From positions 488,600-552,599 of the forward strand of contig JAVYVJ010000002.1 in assembly GCA_038727705.1 (NCBI GenBank): a stretch of DNA of 64,000 bases, read 5' to 3'. The position numbers and the translations under genes were made by a program. The notes under the pieces were generated by a model. That model ran no database searches. It saw only the letters and a program-made list of their open reading frames with translations, and had not been told where the DNA came from. The DNA is from Zestosphaera sp. GTDB lineage: Archaea > Thermoproteota > Thermoprotei_A > Sulfolobales > NBVN01. This document shows positions 8,721 to 17,452 of the stretch, in pieces; position 1 is the stretch's first letter, and every line of letters begins with the position of its first letter.

Positions 8721-9125
8721 ATGAGTACTACGTATGCTGAGTTAGGGGAGCTGCGTGAGGGTAGCTTCATAGTCATTGAGGGCGAGCCGTGCAGGATCGT
8801 TGAGATGAGTAAAGCTAAGACAGGCAAGCACGGGAGCGCTAAAGCGCACGTAGTCGCTGTGAGCATTCTGTCCGGCGTTAAGAAGACTTTAGTTGCTCCC
8901 GTGGATCAGAGGGTGGAGGTGCCGATAATAGATAAGAGGGCCGGGCAGGTCATAGCTGTGCTGGGCTCGAGCGTCCAGGTAATGGACCTCGAGACCTACG
9001 AGACCCTTGAGATGGAGATGCCTCAGGAGGAGGATGTGAGGGCCAGGATAGCTGCGGGGGCTGAGGTGGAGTACTGGAACGTCCTCGGTAAGAGGAAGAT
9101 CATGAGAGTCTTAAAGGGAGCTTAA
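8721..9125 (+). CDS. eif5A: Translation factor aIF5A (hypusine-containing)
   Basis: The 134-residue protein matches archaeal IF5A in full. The conserved TGKHG loop puts the lysine converted to hypusine or deoxyhypusine at K36, followed by the OB-fold C-terminal domain. It rescues ribosomes stalled on difficult peptides. A GTG three nucleotides upstream (8718) is also in frame, but ATG 8721 gives the canonical N-terminus. The TATA-like aaatatatta is at about 8676-8686. Its TAA overlaps the SRP54 ATG by one nucleotide, so the two are co-transcribed. Confidence 0.96.
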   Translation: MSTTYAELGELREGSFIVIEGEPCRIVEMSKAKTGKHGSAKAHVVAVSILSGVKKTLVAPVDQRVEVPIIDKRAGQVIAVLGSSVQVMDLETYETLEMEMPQEEDVRARIAAGAEVEYWNVLGKRKIMRVLKGA

Positions 9126-10474
9126 TGAGCTACCTAGGCAGGCTGAAGGACCTAATCTCGGACTTCGTCAGAGGTAAAGGCCCCTACGAAGAGAGCGTCA
9201 GCGAATTCATTAAGGAGCTGCAGAAAGAGCTGATTAAGGCCGACGTAAATCTAAGGCTGGTCATGGAGCTCACCAAAAGCATTAGGGAGCAAGCACTCAA
9301 GACGGAGCCCCCTCCAGGAATCCTGAGGCGTGAGTGGTTCGTCAAGATAGTGTACGACAACCTGGTGAGGTTCTTCGGAGGGGAGGTAGTTGAGGTACTC
9401 CCTAAGAAGATTCCGTGGGTGTTAATGCTCGTCGGGATTCAGGGGAGCGGGAAGACCACATCAGCAGGTAAACTCGCCCAGTACTACAGGAAGCTTGGTT
9501 ATAAGACATGCCTAATAACGACTGACACATACAGGCCGGCGGCGTACGATCAGCTAAAGCAGATAGCTGACAGGCTTAACATCCCGTTCTACGGGGAGAA
9601 GGACGGCATCAACCCCGTCGAGATAGGGGTGCGGGGCTTGAGCAGGATGCTTAAGGAGGGCTGCAGCCTCATCGTGGTGGACACAGCTGGGAGACACGGG
9701 TACGGCGAGGAGGAGCACCTCCTCACAGAGATGGAGGAGATAGCCAAGGCCCTGAAGCCCGACGAGATAATGCTGGTGATCGACGCGTACATGGGTCAGA
9801 AGGCCTACGACATAGCTAAGAGATTCCATGAGAGGACGCCCGTAGGCTCCATATTCATAACTAAGCTCGACGGGACTGCTAAGGGGGGCGGCGCGCTCTC
9901 GGCCGTGGCGGCGACCGGGGCTAGGATAAAGTTCATAGGCGATGGTGAGAAGCTAGAGGACGTAGAACCCTTCAACCCCAGGAAGTTCGTGGCCCGCCTC
10001 CTGGGTTTGGGGGATCTGGAGACCTTATTGGATAAGTTCAAGGCCCTCGAGGAGAGTGAGGAAGTCCAGAGGAGGCTTGAGAAGGCGATCCTCACAGGAA
10101 GGCTGACCCTGAGGGACGTGTACACCCAGATCAAATCCCTCAGGAGGTTAGGCCCCCTCAGGAAGGTTCTTCAGATGATCCCGGGCTTCATGACCACCGT
10201 CCCCCTGGACGACGAGAAACTGCAGCTCTCCGAGAAGAACCTTGATAAGTGGCTCCACATACTTGATTCAATGACCTACGAGGAGCTGGATCACCCGGAG
10301 ATAATAGACAGGAGTAGGGTGGTCAGAATAGCGAGGGGGGCCGGGGTGACCACCAACGACGTTAAGGAACTCCTCAGATACTATGAGGCGATGCTGAGGA
10401 TGATTAAGACGCTGAGGAGCAGGAAGGACGCGCTTAAGAGGCTCGGGATGAAGGATGTCCCGCTCGAGCATTGA
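9125..10474 (+). CDS. srp54: Signal recognition particle GTPase SRP54
   Basis: The 449-residue protein has the usual N-G-M layout. A helical N domain (1-90) precedes the G domain, with GIQGSGKTTSAG as P-loop, DTAGRHG as G3 and TKLDGTAKGGG as G4. The methionine-rich M domain (about 300-440) contains MIPGF and binds 7S RNA and signal sequences. The protein targets nascent membrane and secreted proteins to FtsY/SecYEG. Its last 20 nt overlap the Pus10 gene in another frame, which makes aIF5A-SRP54-Pus10 one transcription unit. Confidence 0.97.
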   Translation: MSYLGRLKDLISDFVRGKGPYEESVSEFIKELQKELIKADVNLRLVMELTKSIREQALKTEPPPGILRREWFVKIVYDNLVRFFGGEVVEVLPKKIPWVLMLVGIQGSGKTTSAGKLAQYYRKLGYKTCLITTDTYRPAAYDQLKQIADRLNIPFYGEKDGINPVEIGVRGLSRMLKEGCSLIVVDTAGRHGYGEEEHLLTEMEEIAKALKPDEIMLVIDAYMGQKAYDIAKRFHERTPVGSIFITKLDGTAKGGGALSAVAATGARIKFIGDGEKLEDVEPFNPRKFVARLLGLGDLETLLDKFKALEESEEVQRRLEKAILTGRLTLRDVYTQIKSLRRLGPLRKVLQMIPGFMTTVPLDDEKLQLSEKNLDKWLHILDSMTYEELDHPEIIDRSRVVRIARGAGVTTNDVKELLRYYEAMLRMIKTLRSRKDALKRLGMKDVPLEH

Positions 10475-11753
10475 GTTGTTGGATAAGGCCGTTAAGGCCC
10501 TCATGAATTACCCGCTCTGCGACAGGTGTTTAGGCAGGCTCTTCGCCAAGTACGGACTCGGGCTGAGCAATGCTGAGAGGGGCAGGGCCCTCAAGACTTT
10601 AATAGCCATGAGCCTCCACGACCTCTTAAGCAGTGGTGCGGTCGACTCAAGCACCGCCGTGAGGCTGGCTGAGAACGGGGGGAGCCCGATAGCGGAGGTT
10701 GTTCAACGCTACGTGGGCGCAGTCGATAGGAGGAAGTGCTTCATATGCGGGGACGAGCTTGACGCAGCTATAGGCGAGCTTGTGGTCAAGGGCTACGAGG
10801 CCCTCTCAGGCAGGGAATTCGGGTCGCTGCTGGTGGGAGTTGCTAGGGGGTCCCCACACGAGGTGAGGGAGGGGGAAGTAGTCTCCGCACTCGGTATAGA
10901 GTCGTGGGAATCCGTCAGGAGGGAGGTCAAGAGGGAGGTCGGTAAGAGGCTCCAACTACTCACGGGGGCTGAACCCAGATTCAGAAATCCCGACGTCACC
11001 TTGATGATCGATCTAGGAACTATGGAGGTCAGGGCGACGTCCACTCAGGTCTTCCTCAAGGGAAGATACTATAAGGTAGGCAGATACATATCGCAGAGGT
11101 GGTGGTATTCTAAGGGCGGCGGCTTCAGGTATAAGCTGTCCGTGGAAGGGGTTGCTGAGAGAGCGTCCCAGATCCTAGCCGGTAGCGGCGTCCTAATACA
11201 TGCAGCCGGACGTGAGGACGCTGACGCCCGGATGCTTGGCAACGGAAGGCCCCTAGTGATAGAGGTTCGGAACCCCCTTAAGAGAGCCATTGCCGTTGAC
11301 CTCCTCAACAGCGCGCTAAGCGATGAGTGGGTTAAGATAGTGATTGATTCCGCATCCTCGCCTGAGGAGATGCAACGGCTGAAGAGGTCTAGGAGTCCTA
11401 AAACGTACAGGGTCGTTGCCTACGTCCCGGCAGGCGTTACCGAGGATGAGTTAAGAAACGTTGAAGCAGCGCTCAGCGGGGTTGAGGTCCGCCAACGAAC
11501 CCCTAAGAGGATACTTAAGAGGAAGAAGGACGTCCTGAGGAGGCGTAAGGTACTTCAAACCTCCGGCAAGCTACTCTCGGAGCATCTGATCGAGTTAGTG
11601 GTTGTCTGCGAGAGCGGCCTCTACGTCAAGGAGTTAGTCAGCGGGGACGATGGGAGAACACATCCCTCAGTATCCTCAACCCTCCTTAAGGAAGCCACCA
11701 CGCTATTTCTTGACGTCCTGGAGTACGGGGAGGGGCCCGCCAGGCAAACGTAG
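10455..11753 (+). CDS. pus10: tRNA pseudouridine synthase Pus10
   Basis: The 432-residue protein has the Pus10 N-terminal zinc-binding region (CDRCLGRLF near 17-25 and CFICGDEL near 95-102) and THUMP-like segment. The catalytic domain contains GREDADARMLGNGRP around residue 252, which carries the conserved aspartate. Archaeal Pus10 makes pseudouridine 54 and 55 in the tRNA T-loop, the role of TruB in bacteria. It starts inside the end of SRP54. A strong hairpin follows the stop (11760-11812). Confidence 0.94.
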   Translation: MSRSSIELLDKAVKALMNYPLCDRCLGRLFAKYGLGLSNAERGRALKTLIAMSLHDLLSSGAVDSSTAVRLAENGGSPIAEVVQRYVGAVDRRKCFICGDELDAAIGELVVKGYEALSGREFGSLLVGVARGSPHEVREGEVVSALGIESWESVRREVKREVGKRLQLLTGAEPRFRNPDVTLMIDLGTMEVRATSTQVFLKGRYYKVGRYISQRWWYSKGGGFRYKLSVEGVAERASQILAGSGVLIHAAGREDADARMLGNGRPLVIEVRNPLKRAIAVDLLNSALSDEWVKIVIDSASSPEEMQRLKRSRSPKTYRVVAYVPAGVTEDELRNVEAALSGVEVRQRTPKRILKRKKDVLRRRKVLQTSGKLLSEHLIELVVVCESGLYVKELVSGDDGRTHPSVSSTLLKEATTLFLDVLEYGEGPARQT

Positions 11754-11759
11754 GTTTAA

Positions 11760-11812
11760 GGCAGGGCTCGCGGGCCGCTCACCCCGGCCCTGGAGTGCGA
11801 TGCCCGCCTGCC
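11760..11812 (+). terminator. G/C-rich hairpin after Pus10, likely a transcription end or small structured RNA
   Basis: The outer stem is GGCAGG (from 11760) with CCTGCC (ending 11812), and an inner stem pairs GGGCCG with CGGCCC. It lies between the Pus10 stop and a TATA-like aattatata (about 11831-11840) that precedes the membrane glycosyltransferase. No U-tract follows, so intrinsic termination is only a guess. Confidence 0.35.
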
Positions 11813-11893
11813 TCGCGATCCCATCCTCACAATTATATAGCATTCCCAAACTAAAACAATGGGGGCGAGCAGTTCCTGGGGGTTTGATGCGGG

Positions 11894-13315
11894 GTGGGTT
11901 TTCTGCTCCTGCTACTGGTGCTTGCATCGCTCTTCGTCCTTCTAACTACCCACGCATCCAGCAGGTTGAAGCCCTCAGCCCCGTTAATCCTGCTCGCTTA
12001 CCTAGTCACCTGCATCTCATTCCTGATGCACGCACCGTTCACGGAGACTCCGTTGGGGTTAATGGGTCTCAAGTATAGCGATGTTGTGCACGGGGTGTTT
12101 CACATTAGGTTCTCACCCGACCTCGTCGGGGATGCGCGGAGGCTTAGCGAGCTGTGGTTCAACGTGGACGCATTCAACGATCTAGTCAAGAGGGCTAACC
12201 TCTGCCCAATCCCGTATGTTGACTACATGTTCGAATATCCACCCCTAGTGGGGTTCTTGTGGTACGTAACCACCTGCACTTCCTTCACGATAGCCAACGG
12301 ATTCGCAACGACCACGAGCGATTTCTTCAGCCTAGCGTCAAGCATTAACTACGTGATGCAGGCATCAATACTAGCGGGCTCTGCAGTGCTAACCCTCCAT
12401 ACCCTCAGGAAACTAGCATCGTACGGCGGCAGATCCGCAGGAAGGGCTCTCCTCTTCCTAGTGCTCCCTTCAACCATTCTCTACATGACCTACAACTGGG
12501 ATCTGATCGCGTCATGCCTCGCCGCCGCAGCGCTCTACGCTTTCCTCAGAGGGAAGCGCACCACGTCAGGCATGCTGCTTGGGCTGTCCGTCTCAAGCAA
12601 ACTGTTGACCGGAGGCCTGCTGATACCGCTTACATCCCACCTCCTCAGGGAGGCTAGAGGAGGGAGCTCTGGCGTAAAGCAGCTGCACGCCTTTCTAGCC
12701 GCGTTCGCGGTGGGGGGCCTCACCCCCTTCATGGCGGTGTACTTCCTCTCAAGGGAGGGTTTAATGGGTTTCATAACCCACCACGCGAGTTGGTACTGCG
12801 AGAACTGCGTTTACGCCTCAGTAGTTCCCGACATATTTAGCCCGGTACATCGATGCATGTACGCCGTGCTGGGTCCAACGTTGCTGGCTCTCGTAGCGTT
12901 CCTGAGCTACAGAAGGCCTCGGGACATGTTTAAACAAGCCTTCACCTCCGTCGGAGGGGTTGTGGTGCTAAACTACGTATTCACGCCGCAGATGATTCTA
13001 ATGGTGACGCCGTTCGCGCTCATGGCCCTCGACGGGTTGCTCCTCCACGCATACGTGGCGGCGGACGTGGTTAACTCACTGCTCATAGTGGCGTTCTTCG
13101 AGGACGCTACATTGAGGTCCATAATTTCCGGCTTCACGCCTATTAACACGGACTTCAATCCGTGGACCATCGACTCACCCACCCAGTGGCTGGCGATGGT
13201 GAGGAATGCGCTGCTGCTGGCGTCAATTGTGCTCACCCTGATTAGAGCAGCCCGCCCCGAACCCCGGCTGAGTGGGGGTTATTTAACGTCGGGGAGCGAT
13301 GAAGTACTTGGGTGA
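11894..13315 (+). CDS. GT-C type membrane glycosyltransferase (GT87/DUF2029-like)
   Basis: This 473-residue protein has an N-terminal hydrophobic helix and about ten more across its length. After the second helix it has an extracytoplasmic loop ending DYMFEYPPL. The EYPPL motif is typical of polyprenyl-phosphate-mannose-dependent mannosyltransferases of the GT87/DUF2029 group. Such enzymes add mannose to lipids or N-glycans on the outer face of the membrane. It begins with GTG, consistent with a TATA box about 55 nt upstream. It ends 4 nt before the PRPP synthetase gene. Donor and acceptor are not readable from sequence. Confidence 0.7.
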   Translation: MGFLLLLLVLASLFVLLTTHASSRLKPSAPLILLAYLVTCISFLMHAPFTETPLGLMGLKYSDVVHGVFHIRFSPDLVGDARRLSELWFNVDAFNDLVKRANLCPIPYVDYMFEYPPLVGFLWYVTTCTSFTIANGFATTTSDFFSLASSINYVMQASILAGSAVLTLHTLRKLASYGGRSAGRALLFLVLPSTILYMTYNWDLIASCLAAAALYAFLRGKRTTSGMLLGLSVSSKLLTGGLLIPLTSHLLREARGGSSGVKQLHAFLAAFAVGGLTPFMAVYFLSREGLMGFITHHASWYCENCVYASVVPDIFSPVHRCMYAVLGPTLLALVAFLSYRRPRDMFKQAFTSVGGVVVLNYVFTPQMILMVTPFALMALDGLLLHAYVAADVVNSLLIVAFFEDATLRSIISGFTPINTDFNPWTIDSPTQWLAMVRNALLLASIVLTLIRAARPEPRLSGGYLTSGSDEVLG

Positions 13316-13319
13316 GTAG

Positions 13320-14222
13320 ATGCACGTGATCTCACTGCCCCCTGACCCGGGGCTGGGGGAGAAGCTCGCCACCCTCATGAAGTGCAGTCACGCCAGAGCT
13401 ACCTATAAGACGTTCCCAGACGGGGAACTGTACTTGAGGCTCCCTAGCACTGCGGGCGAGCCCCTCATATTGGTTTCAACGACCTACCCTGACCAGAACC
13501 GTTCGCTAATGGAGCTCTTCTTCGCTCTCGAGTATCTGGGTTCGAAAGGGTTTAGAGAGCTCTACGCCGTAGTCCCATACATGGCGTACGGTAGGCAGGA
13601 TAAGGAGTTCCTTGAGGGTGAGGTGGTTAGCGGCAGGGCGGTCTTAAGGATGCTGAGGGATCTCGGGTTGAGGAGGCTCTTCGTAGTGGATATGCACAGC
13701 GCCGTGCTGATGAGTGAGTTCAAGGATTTAGTGGTCAACACCCTGCCCGCCAGAACCCTAGCAGACTACGTGGGGAGGGCTGTTAGAGTTCCGCGCGTAG
13801 TCATAGCACCTGACGTAGGTGCGTCCGGAAGAGCTGAAGCCATAGCCAAGCTCCTCGGATGCGAGTACGCCGTAGTCAGCAAATTTAGGGACAGGATTAC
13901 AGGGGAGGTGACTCACAGAGTGCCTGAGGAGTTAAGCCTCGAGGGATTCAACGCTGTTATAGTGGACGATATAGTGAGCACGGGCGGCACCGTAGCCAGC
14001 ATAGCTAAGCACCTACTCAGTAGGGGTGTTGAGGAGGTCCACGTCATAGCATCCCACGGCCTATTCGTAGGCGATTCACTAGCTAAGCTGAGCTCCTCAG
14101 GCGTGAGGAGGGTCGCAGTCCTTAACACGGTCAGCCATCACGTGGAGAGCGATCTAGTGGAGTATCTGGACGTGACGGGGGAGCTGCTCGAGCCCATCAG
14201 GAACGTGTTACCCACCCGGTAG
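13320..14222 (+). CDS. prs: Ribose-phosphate pyrophosphokinase
   Basis: The 300-residue protein has the class III-like archaeal PRPP synthetase motifs. VPYMAYGRQDKEF near 85-97 and the VVDMHS segment take part in metal and ATP binding. The PRPP-binding loop VIVDDIVSTGGT is around 219-230. It makes PRPP from ribose 5-phosphate and ATP for nucleotide, His and Trp synthesis. The start is 4 nt after the preceding glycosyltransferase. The pentose may come from the HPS pathway encoded at 3867. Confidence 0.95.
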   Translation: MHVISLPPDPGLGEKLATLMKCSHARATYKTFPDGELYLRLPSTAGEPLILVSTTYPDQNRSLMELFFALEYLGSKGFRELYAVVPYMAYGRQDKEFLEGEVVSGRAVLRMLRDLGLRRLFVVDMHSAVLMSEFKDLVVNTLPARTLADYVGRAVRVPRVVIAPDVGASGRAEAIAKLLGCEYAVVSKFRDRITGEVTHRVPEELSLEGFNAVIVDDIVSTGGTVASIAKHLLSRGVEEVHVIASHGLFVGDSLAKLSSSGVRRVAVLNTVSHHVESDLVEYLDVTGELLEPIRNVLPTR

Positions 14223-14271
14223 AGTCTGAAACTTATAAGTATTTATTCAGCGAACACTCTAGAGAAGTAAG

Positions 14272-15282
14272 ATGCTTCACTACGTTTACCTTTCTGGCGG
14301 GCACAGGGAGTTGCCCGCGGCCGAGTTAAGGGCTGTTATGGAGTCGGAGGGCGTTCAGCACAGCATACTGGCCGAGCTTGACCAGGTCCTGATCCTTGAG
14401 AGCGACAGCTCGCTCTATGAAGTCCTCGGGAGGACGGTCTTAACTAAGTATGCGGGGGTGCTGCTCGGGGTTTCAGAGGTTGTGGAGGGCGTTGAGGGGA
14501 TCAGGAGGGTTCTAAAGGATTCGAACGCGTGCAACTACGGCGGATACGATCACGTCAACTTCAGAAGGGTCAAGAGGTACGGCGCCGGAATAGATTACGG
14601 GGACGTCGTTGAGGTCGTCAACGAGCTATCGCACACCCTCTGCAAGGGAGGGGCCAGGAGGCTGGACATCATAGTATCTGAGGGTTGCGTTGTGGTGGGT
14701 TTGAGGATGTATGAGAGGGACTTAACTCCTTACAGGGCGCGGGAGCCTGACGTGAGGCCCTTCTACTCGCCAGGCACTATGGTCCCCTACATGGCGAGGG
14801 TCTTCATAAACCTGAGCAGAGCCAGCGTTAGGGGTGGGCACGTGGTTCTAGACCCTTTCTGCGGTGCGGGTGGGTTCCTGCTCGAGGCTTGCTCGATCGG
14901 CCTTAAGTATTTGGGCGTGGAGGCCAACCGCAGACTGAGTGAGGGGGCGTCCGTTAACCTAGCTCACTATGGCTGCCTCCCCAACGTAGTGAGTGGGGAC
15001 GCCTGCAACATGCCTGTCGACAGGGTCGACGCCATAGCCACAGACCCGCCTTACGGGAGGATGAGCAAGCCAGCCGATAGGGAGCTCCTTGATCTTATGG
15101 AGTGCTTCATGGGGGAAAGCCACGCCGTGTTGAGGGATGGCGGTTACCTGGCCTTCGCCCAGAGGATAGACATACCCCTAGAGGACGTGATAGAGGGGGC
15201 GGGTTTTAAGGTCGTTGAGAGGATCCCTAACTGGGTGCACGGATCGCTTACGAGAGACATTTTCGTGGTGAGGAAGGAGTGA
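14272..15282 (+). CDS. trm11: tRNA (guanine-10,N2) methyltransferase, Trm11/TrmG10-like
   Basis: The 336-residue protein has an N-terminal THUMP-containing half and a C-terminal Rossmann methylase. The SAM-binding motif is LDPFCGAGGF (about 199-208) and the catalytic motif is TDPPYG (about 261-266). This DPPY set is that of N2-guanine methylases of the Trm11/Trm-G10 group, which modify G10 of tRNA. Its stop overlaps the RNase Z start by 4 nt, pairing two tRNA-maturation enzymes. A TATA-like cttataagta lies just upstream, at 14231-14240. Confidence 0.9.
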   Translation: MLHYVYLSGGHRELPAAELRAVMESEGVQHSILAELDQVLILESDSSLYEVLGRTVLTKYAGVLLGVSEVVEGVEGIRRVLKDSNACNYGGYDHVNFRRVKRYGAGIDYGDVVEVVNELSHTLCKGGARRLDIIVSEGCVVVGLRMYERDLTPYRAREPDVRPFYSPGTMVPYMARVFINLSRASVRGGHVVLDPFCGAGGFLLEACSIGLKYLGVEANRRLSEGASVNLAHYGCLPNVVSGDACNMPVDRVDAIATDPPYGRMSKPADRELLDLMECFMGESHAVLRDGGYLAFAQRIDIPLEDVIEGAGFKVVERIPNWVHGSLTRDIFVVRKE

Positions 15283-16142
15283 ATCCCACAATAGTGACTT
15301 TCCTGGGCTCTAGAGGGCCCTACCCAGGCAGTAACGAGTTGCCATCAGTTCTGATTAGCCACGGGGGCAGGAACCTCCTCCTGGACGCTGGCGAGGGGGT
15401 CCAGCACAGGCTCCTCCACGTAGGCAAGAGCGTGGCCTCCGTCAACCCAGTGCTAGTGACGCACATGCACGGGGACCACGTCCTCGGTCTGATCCCCCTC
15501 CTCCAGTCGAGGTCCCTAGCCGGTGTAGCCACGCCCCTCCTCATCATAGGGCCTGCAGGGTTAGGGAGCTACCTAACCGACTCCTTCAACCACCTCCGCT
15601 TCGAGCCTGGGTACGAGCTAACGGTGCTGGAGGTCGCTGAGGGTGTAAGTTGCAGGGCGGATGAAGTGCCGGCTGAATCCATCGAGGAGGCCTCAAGCCA
15701 TGAGGGGAGGGTGAGGACCGTTGGGGTTCCATGCGGCGTCGCAATCAAGGAGGGCCCCTTCAGAATTACCCCCTTCTGGGTTAGGCACTCCATACCAACC
15801 CTAGCCTTCCGCCTGGACGTGGGTGAGTCCCTCAGCCTCTGCTACGTCTCAGACACCCTCCCCTCAGAGGATGTTGAGAGGTTCTGCAGGGGGGTGAAGG
15901 TCCTGATACATGACTCCACCTTCAGCAACGAGTTAAGCGATAAAGCCGGTGAGTACATGCACTCAACCGCCCTTCAAGCGTCTGAGGTCGCTCTGAGATG
16001 CGGCGCGGAGACGCTGATACTGTATCATGCGTCGCCAAGGTATAAAAACCTAAGAGGAATGGAGGAGGAGGCTAGGAAGGTGTTCAGGAACGCGTATGCG
16101 GCAGAGAAGTTCATGAAGCTCTATCTGATGCCGAATCGATAA
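15279..16142 (+). CDS. rnz: Ribonuclease Z (tRNA 3'-end endonuclease)
   Basis: The 287-residue metallo-beta-lactamase fold protein carries THMHGDH, the HxHxDH zinc motif, near residue 64. Further metal ligands are in RHSIPTLAFR, SDT and LIHDSTF. It cleaves 3' trailers from tRNA precursors. It starts with GTG inside the stop of the methylase gene, indicating translational coupling. Length and motif order are normal for the short (RNase Z-S) form. Confidence 0.93.
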   Translation: MNPTIVTFLGSRGPYPGSNELPSVLISHGGRNLLLDAGEGVQHRLLHVGKSVASVNPVLVTHMHGDHVLGLIPLLQSRSLAGVATPLLIIGPAGLGSYLTDSFNHLRFEPGYELTVLEVAEGVSCRADEVPAESIEEASSHEGRVRTVGVPCGVAIKEGPFRITPFWVRHSIPTLAFRLDVGESLSLCYVSDTLPSEDVERFCRGVKVLIHDSTFSNELSDKAGEYMHSTALQASEVALRCGAETLILYHASPRYKNLRGMEEEARKVFRNAYAAEKFMKLYLMPNR

Positions 16143-16343
16143 ACACTAGACATCGGCATAGGTGATGAAAAATGCCTTCAGAGTGGGGGTGGGCACGGCC
16201 TCCGGGGGGCTTCAGCTGTAATACCTTAGGGTAGCCGCATGCCCTCGGAAAGCCCTGTATTACCTCAAACGAAGCCGGTGGCAAGTAATACCCACGTGTA
16301 TTTAATTCCGGCAACGTTATTTGACTGATAGTCGGAGAGTTCG
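16143..16343. other. Structured intergenic element, possible non-coding RNA
   Basis: This 201-nt spacer holds a nested hairpin on the plus strand. GGCTTC (about 16208) pairs with GAAGCC (about 16270) and, inside it, GTAATAC pairs with GTATTAC. A third copy, GTAATAC, follows near 16285. A C-box-like GTGATGA is at 16161-16167. I could not match it to SRP RNA, RNase P RNA, 5S rRNA or a standard H/ACA or C/D layout. A TATA box for the next gene may lie at its 3' end (tatttaattccgg). Confidence 0.4.
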
Positions 16344-16544
16344 ATGGGGACGTTCATGCCTATCATGTATAGGTGTAGCTCCTGCGGCGAGACCCTCTTC
16401 ATATTTAAGTCTGTAGGTCAGGACAGCTTCGGAGTGCCTACGCCTGACGAGCTCTTCAGCAAAGTAGGCAGTAGGTGCCCCAACTGCGGAAAGCTATTAA
16501 TCAAGCCAACACTTAACAAAGTTAAGGTTCTTGGAAGGGCGTGA
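16344..16544 (+). CDS. Small zinc-ribbon protein of unknown function
   Basis: This 66-residue protein has two Cys pairs, CSSCG near residue 11 and CPNCG near residue 49. They form a rubredoxin/zinc-ribbon-type metal site. The spacer contains a hydrophobic strand and an acidic helix. No catalytic domain is present. Similar short zinc ribbons in archaea bind RNA, DNA or the ribosome, but nothing here decides among these. It is flanked by a structured intergenic region on one side and an AT-rich spacer on the other. Confidence 0.75.
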   Translation: MGTFMPIMYRCSSCGETLFIFKSVGQDSFGVPTPDELFSKVGSRCPNCGKLLIKPTLNKVKVLGRA

Positions 16545-16675
16545 AGCAAGTCTCCCGCGGCAACTCTATTCTATATTTATATGATCTAAACGGCCTTGTT
16601 AAATATATTTAGATTTTTACGATTCTTTAGAATAAAATATGCACATATAATACCTGGTTTTCACGCATTTTAAAA

Positions 16676-16692
16676 ATGTAAAAATTTATAAA
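16676..16692 (+). promoter_or_regulatory. Promoter of the DUF5058-like/M20 operon
   Basis: A TATA-like segment (aaaaatttataaacc) lies about 40 nt before the ATG at 16731. The spacer 16545-16730 is much more A/T-rich than its surroundings and has several alternative TATA-like runs, suggesting a strong or regulated promoter. Confidence 0.5.
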
Positions 16693-16730
16693 CCTTTGGC
16701 TTGTTATTAGTTTTGTTGGTGTCATTTATC

Positions 16731-17450
16731 ATGTCGGTGGAGGACTACCTAAGTATAGCAAATAACTCTATTATGTGGCTTGCCGTAATACCGATGGTGG
16801 TGTTAGTCTTCATACAGGCCTTCCTCTTTGCAAGGAGGGCGCTGAAAACAGGTAGGGAGTTAGGGCTCAGCGACAAGCAGCTGAAGGCTGCATTCAGATC
16901 AGGGGCTATTTCCTCTGTAGGTCCCTCCTTCGCGATACTTGTCGGCATGATAGTGCTGCTGGCGGCGATGGGGGCCCCGTACGCGTGGCTACGGCTTTCC
17001 ATAATAGGCTCCATATCGTACGAACTGATGGCGGCTGAGTTTGCAGCTCAGGCGATGGGGGCAAGCCTATCCAAAGGCATGAACGCGATGGCGTTCGCGA
17101 ACGCTATATTTGTGGCCGGAATAGGGTGTACGGGATGGCTAATAATCACAGGGTTATTCACCCCGCAGCTTGAGAAATTAAGGCTAAAGCTGGCTGGGGG
17201 CAGGGCTGAGCTATTGCCCATAATCACCGTAACCGCGTCAGTTGGGGCTTTCAGCAAGCTGGTAGGGGACTATGCCATTAGGTTGGACGAGACCACGGCA
17301 GCAACTATCTTCGGGGGGATCACTATGGGAACCGTCCTGACCATAGCCGAAAAGAAAAATCTTCAGTGGCTTAGAGAGTGGTCGCTCGCCATCTCAATGT
17401 TCGCTGGGATGCTAGTAGCTATGTTGCTAAGGGCGGCGAGGGGTGGTTAG
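16731..17450 (+). CDS. DUF5058-like integral membrane protein, probable transporter subunit
   Basis: This 239-residue protein has about six membrane helices and opens MSVEDYLSIANNSIMW. The pattern (helix, charged ARRALKTGRELGLSD loop, then GPSFAILVGMIVLL) matches my memory of the DUF5058 family. The frame continues 10 codons upstream, but the ATG at 16731 lies at the right distance from the TATA box. The next gene starts 2 nt after the stop. An M20 hydrolase ends the operon, so the pair probably transports that enzyme's substrate. This assignment is family memory plus context, not a search. Confidence 0.7.
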   Translation: MSVEDYLSIANNSIMWLAVIPMVVLVFIQAFLFARRALKTGRELGLSDKQLKAAFRSGAISSVGPSFAILVGMIVLLAAMGAPYAWLRLSIIGSISYELMAAEFAAQAMGASLSKGMNAMAFANAIFVAGIGCTGWLIITGLFTPQLEKLRLKLAGGRAELLPIITVTASVGAFSKLVGDYAIRLDETTAATIFGGITMGTVLTIAEKKNLQWLREWSLAISMFAGMLVAMLLRAARGG

Positions 17451-17452
17451 GT

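Noticed and set aside
16143-16343. SRP RNA, RNase P RNA or 5S rRNA in the structured spacer
   Set aside because: None of the universally conserved segments of these RNAs could be recognised.
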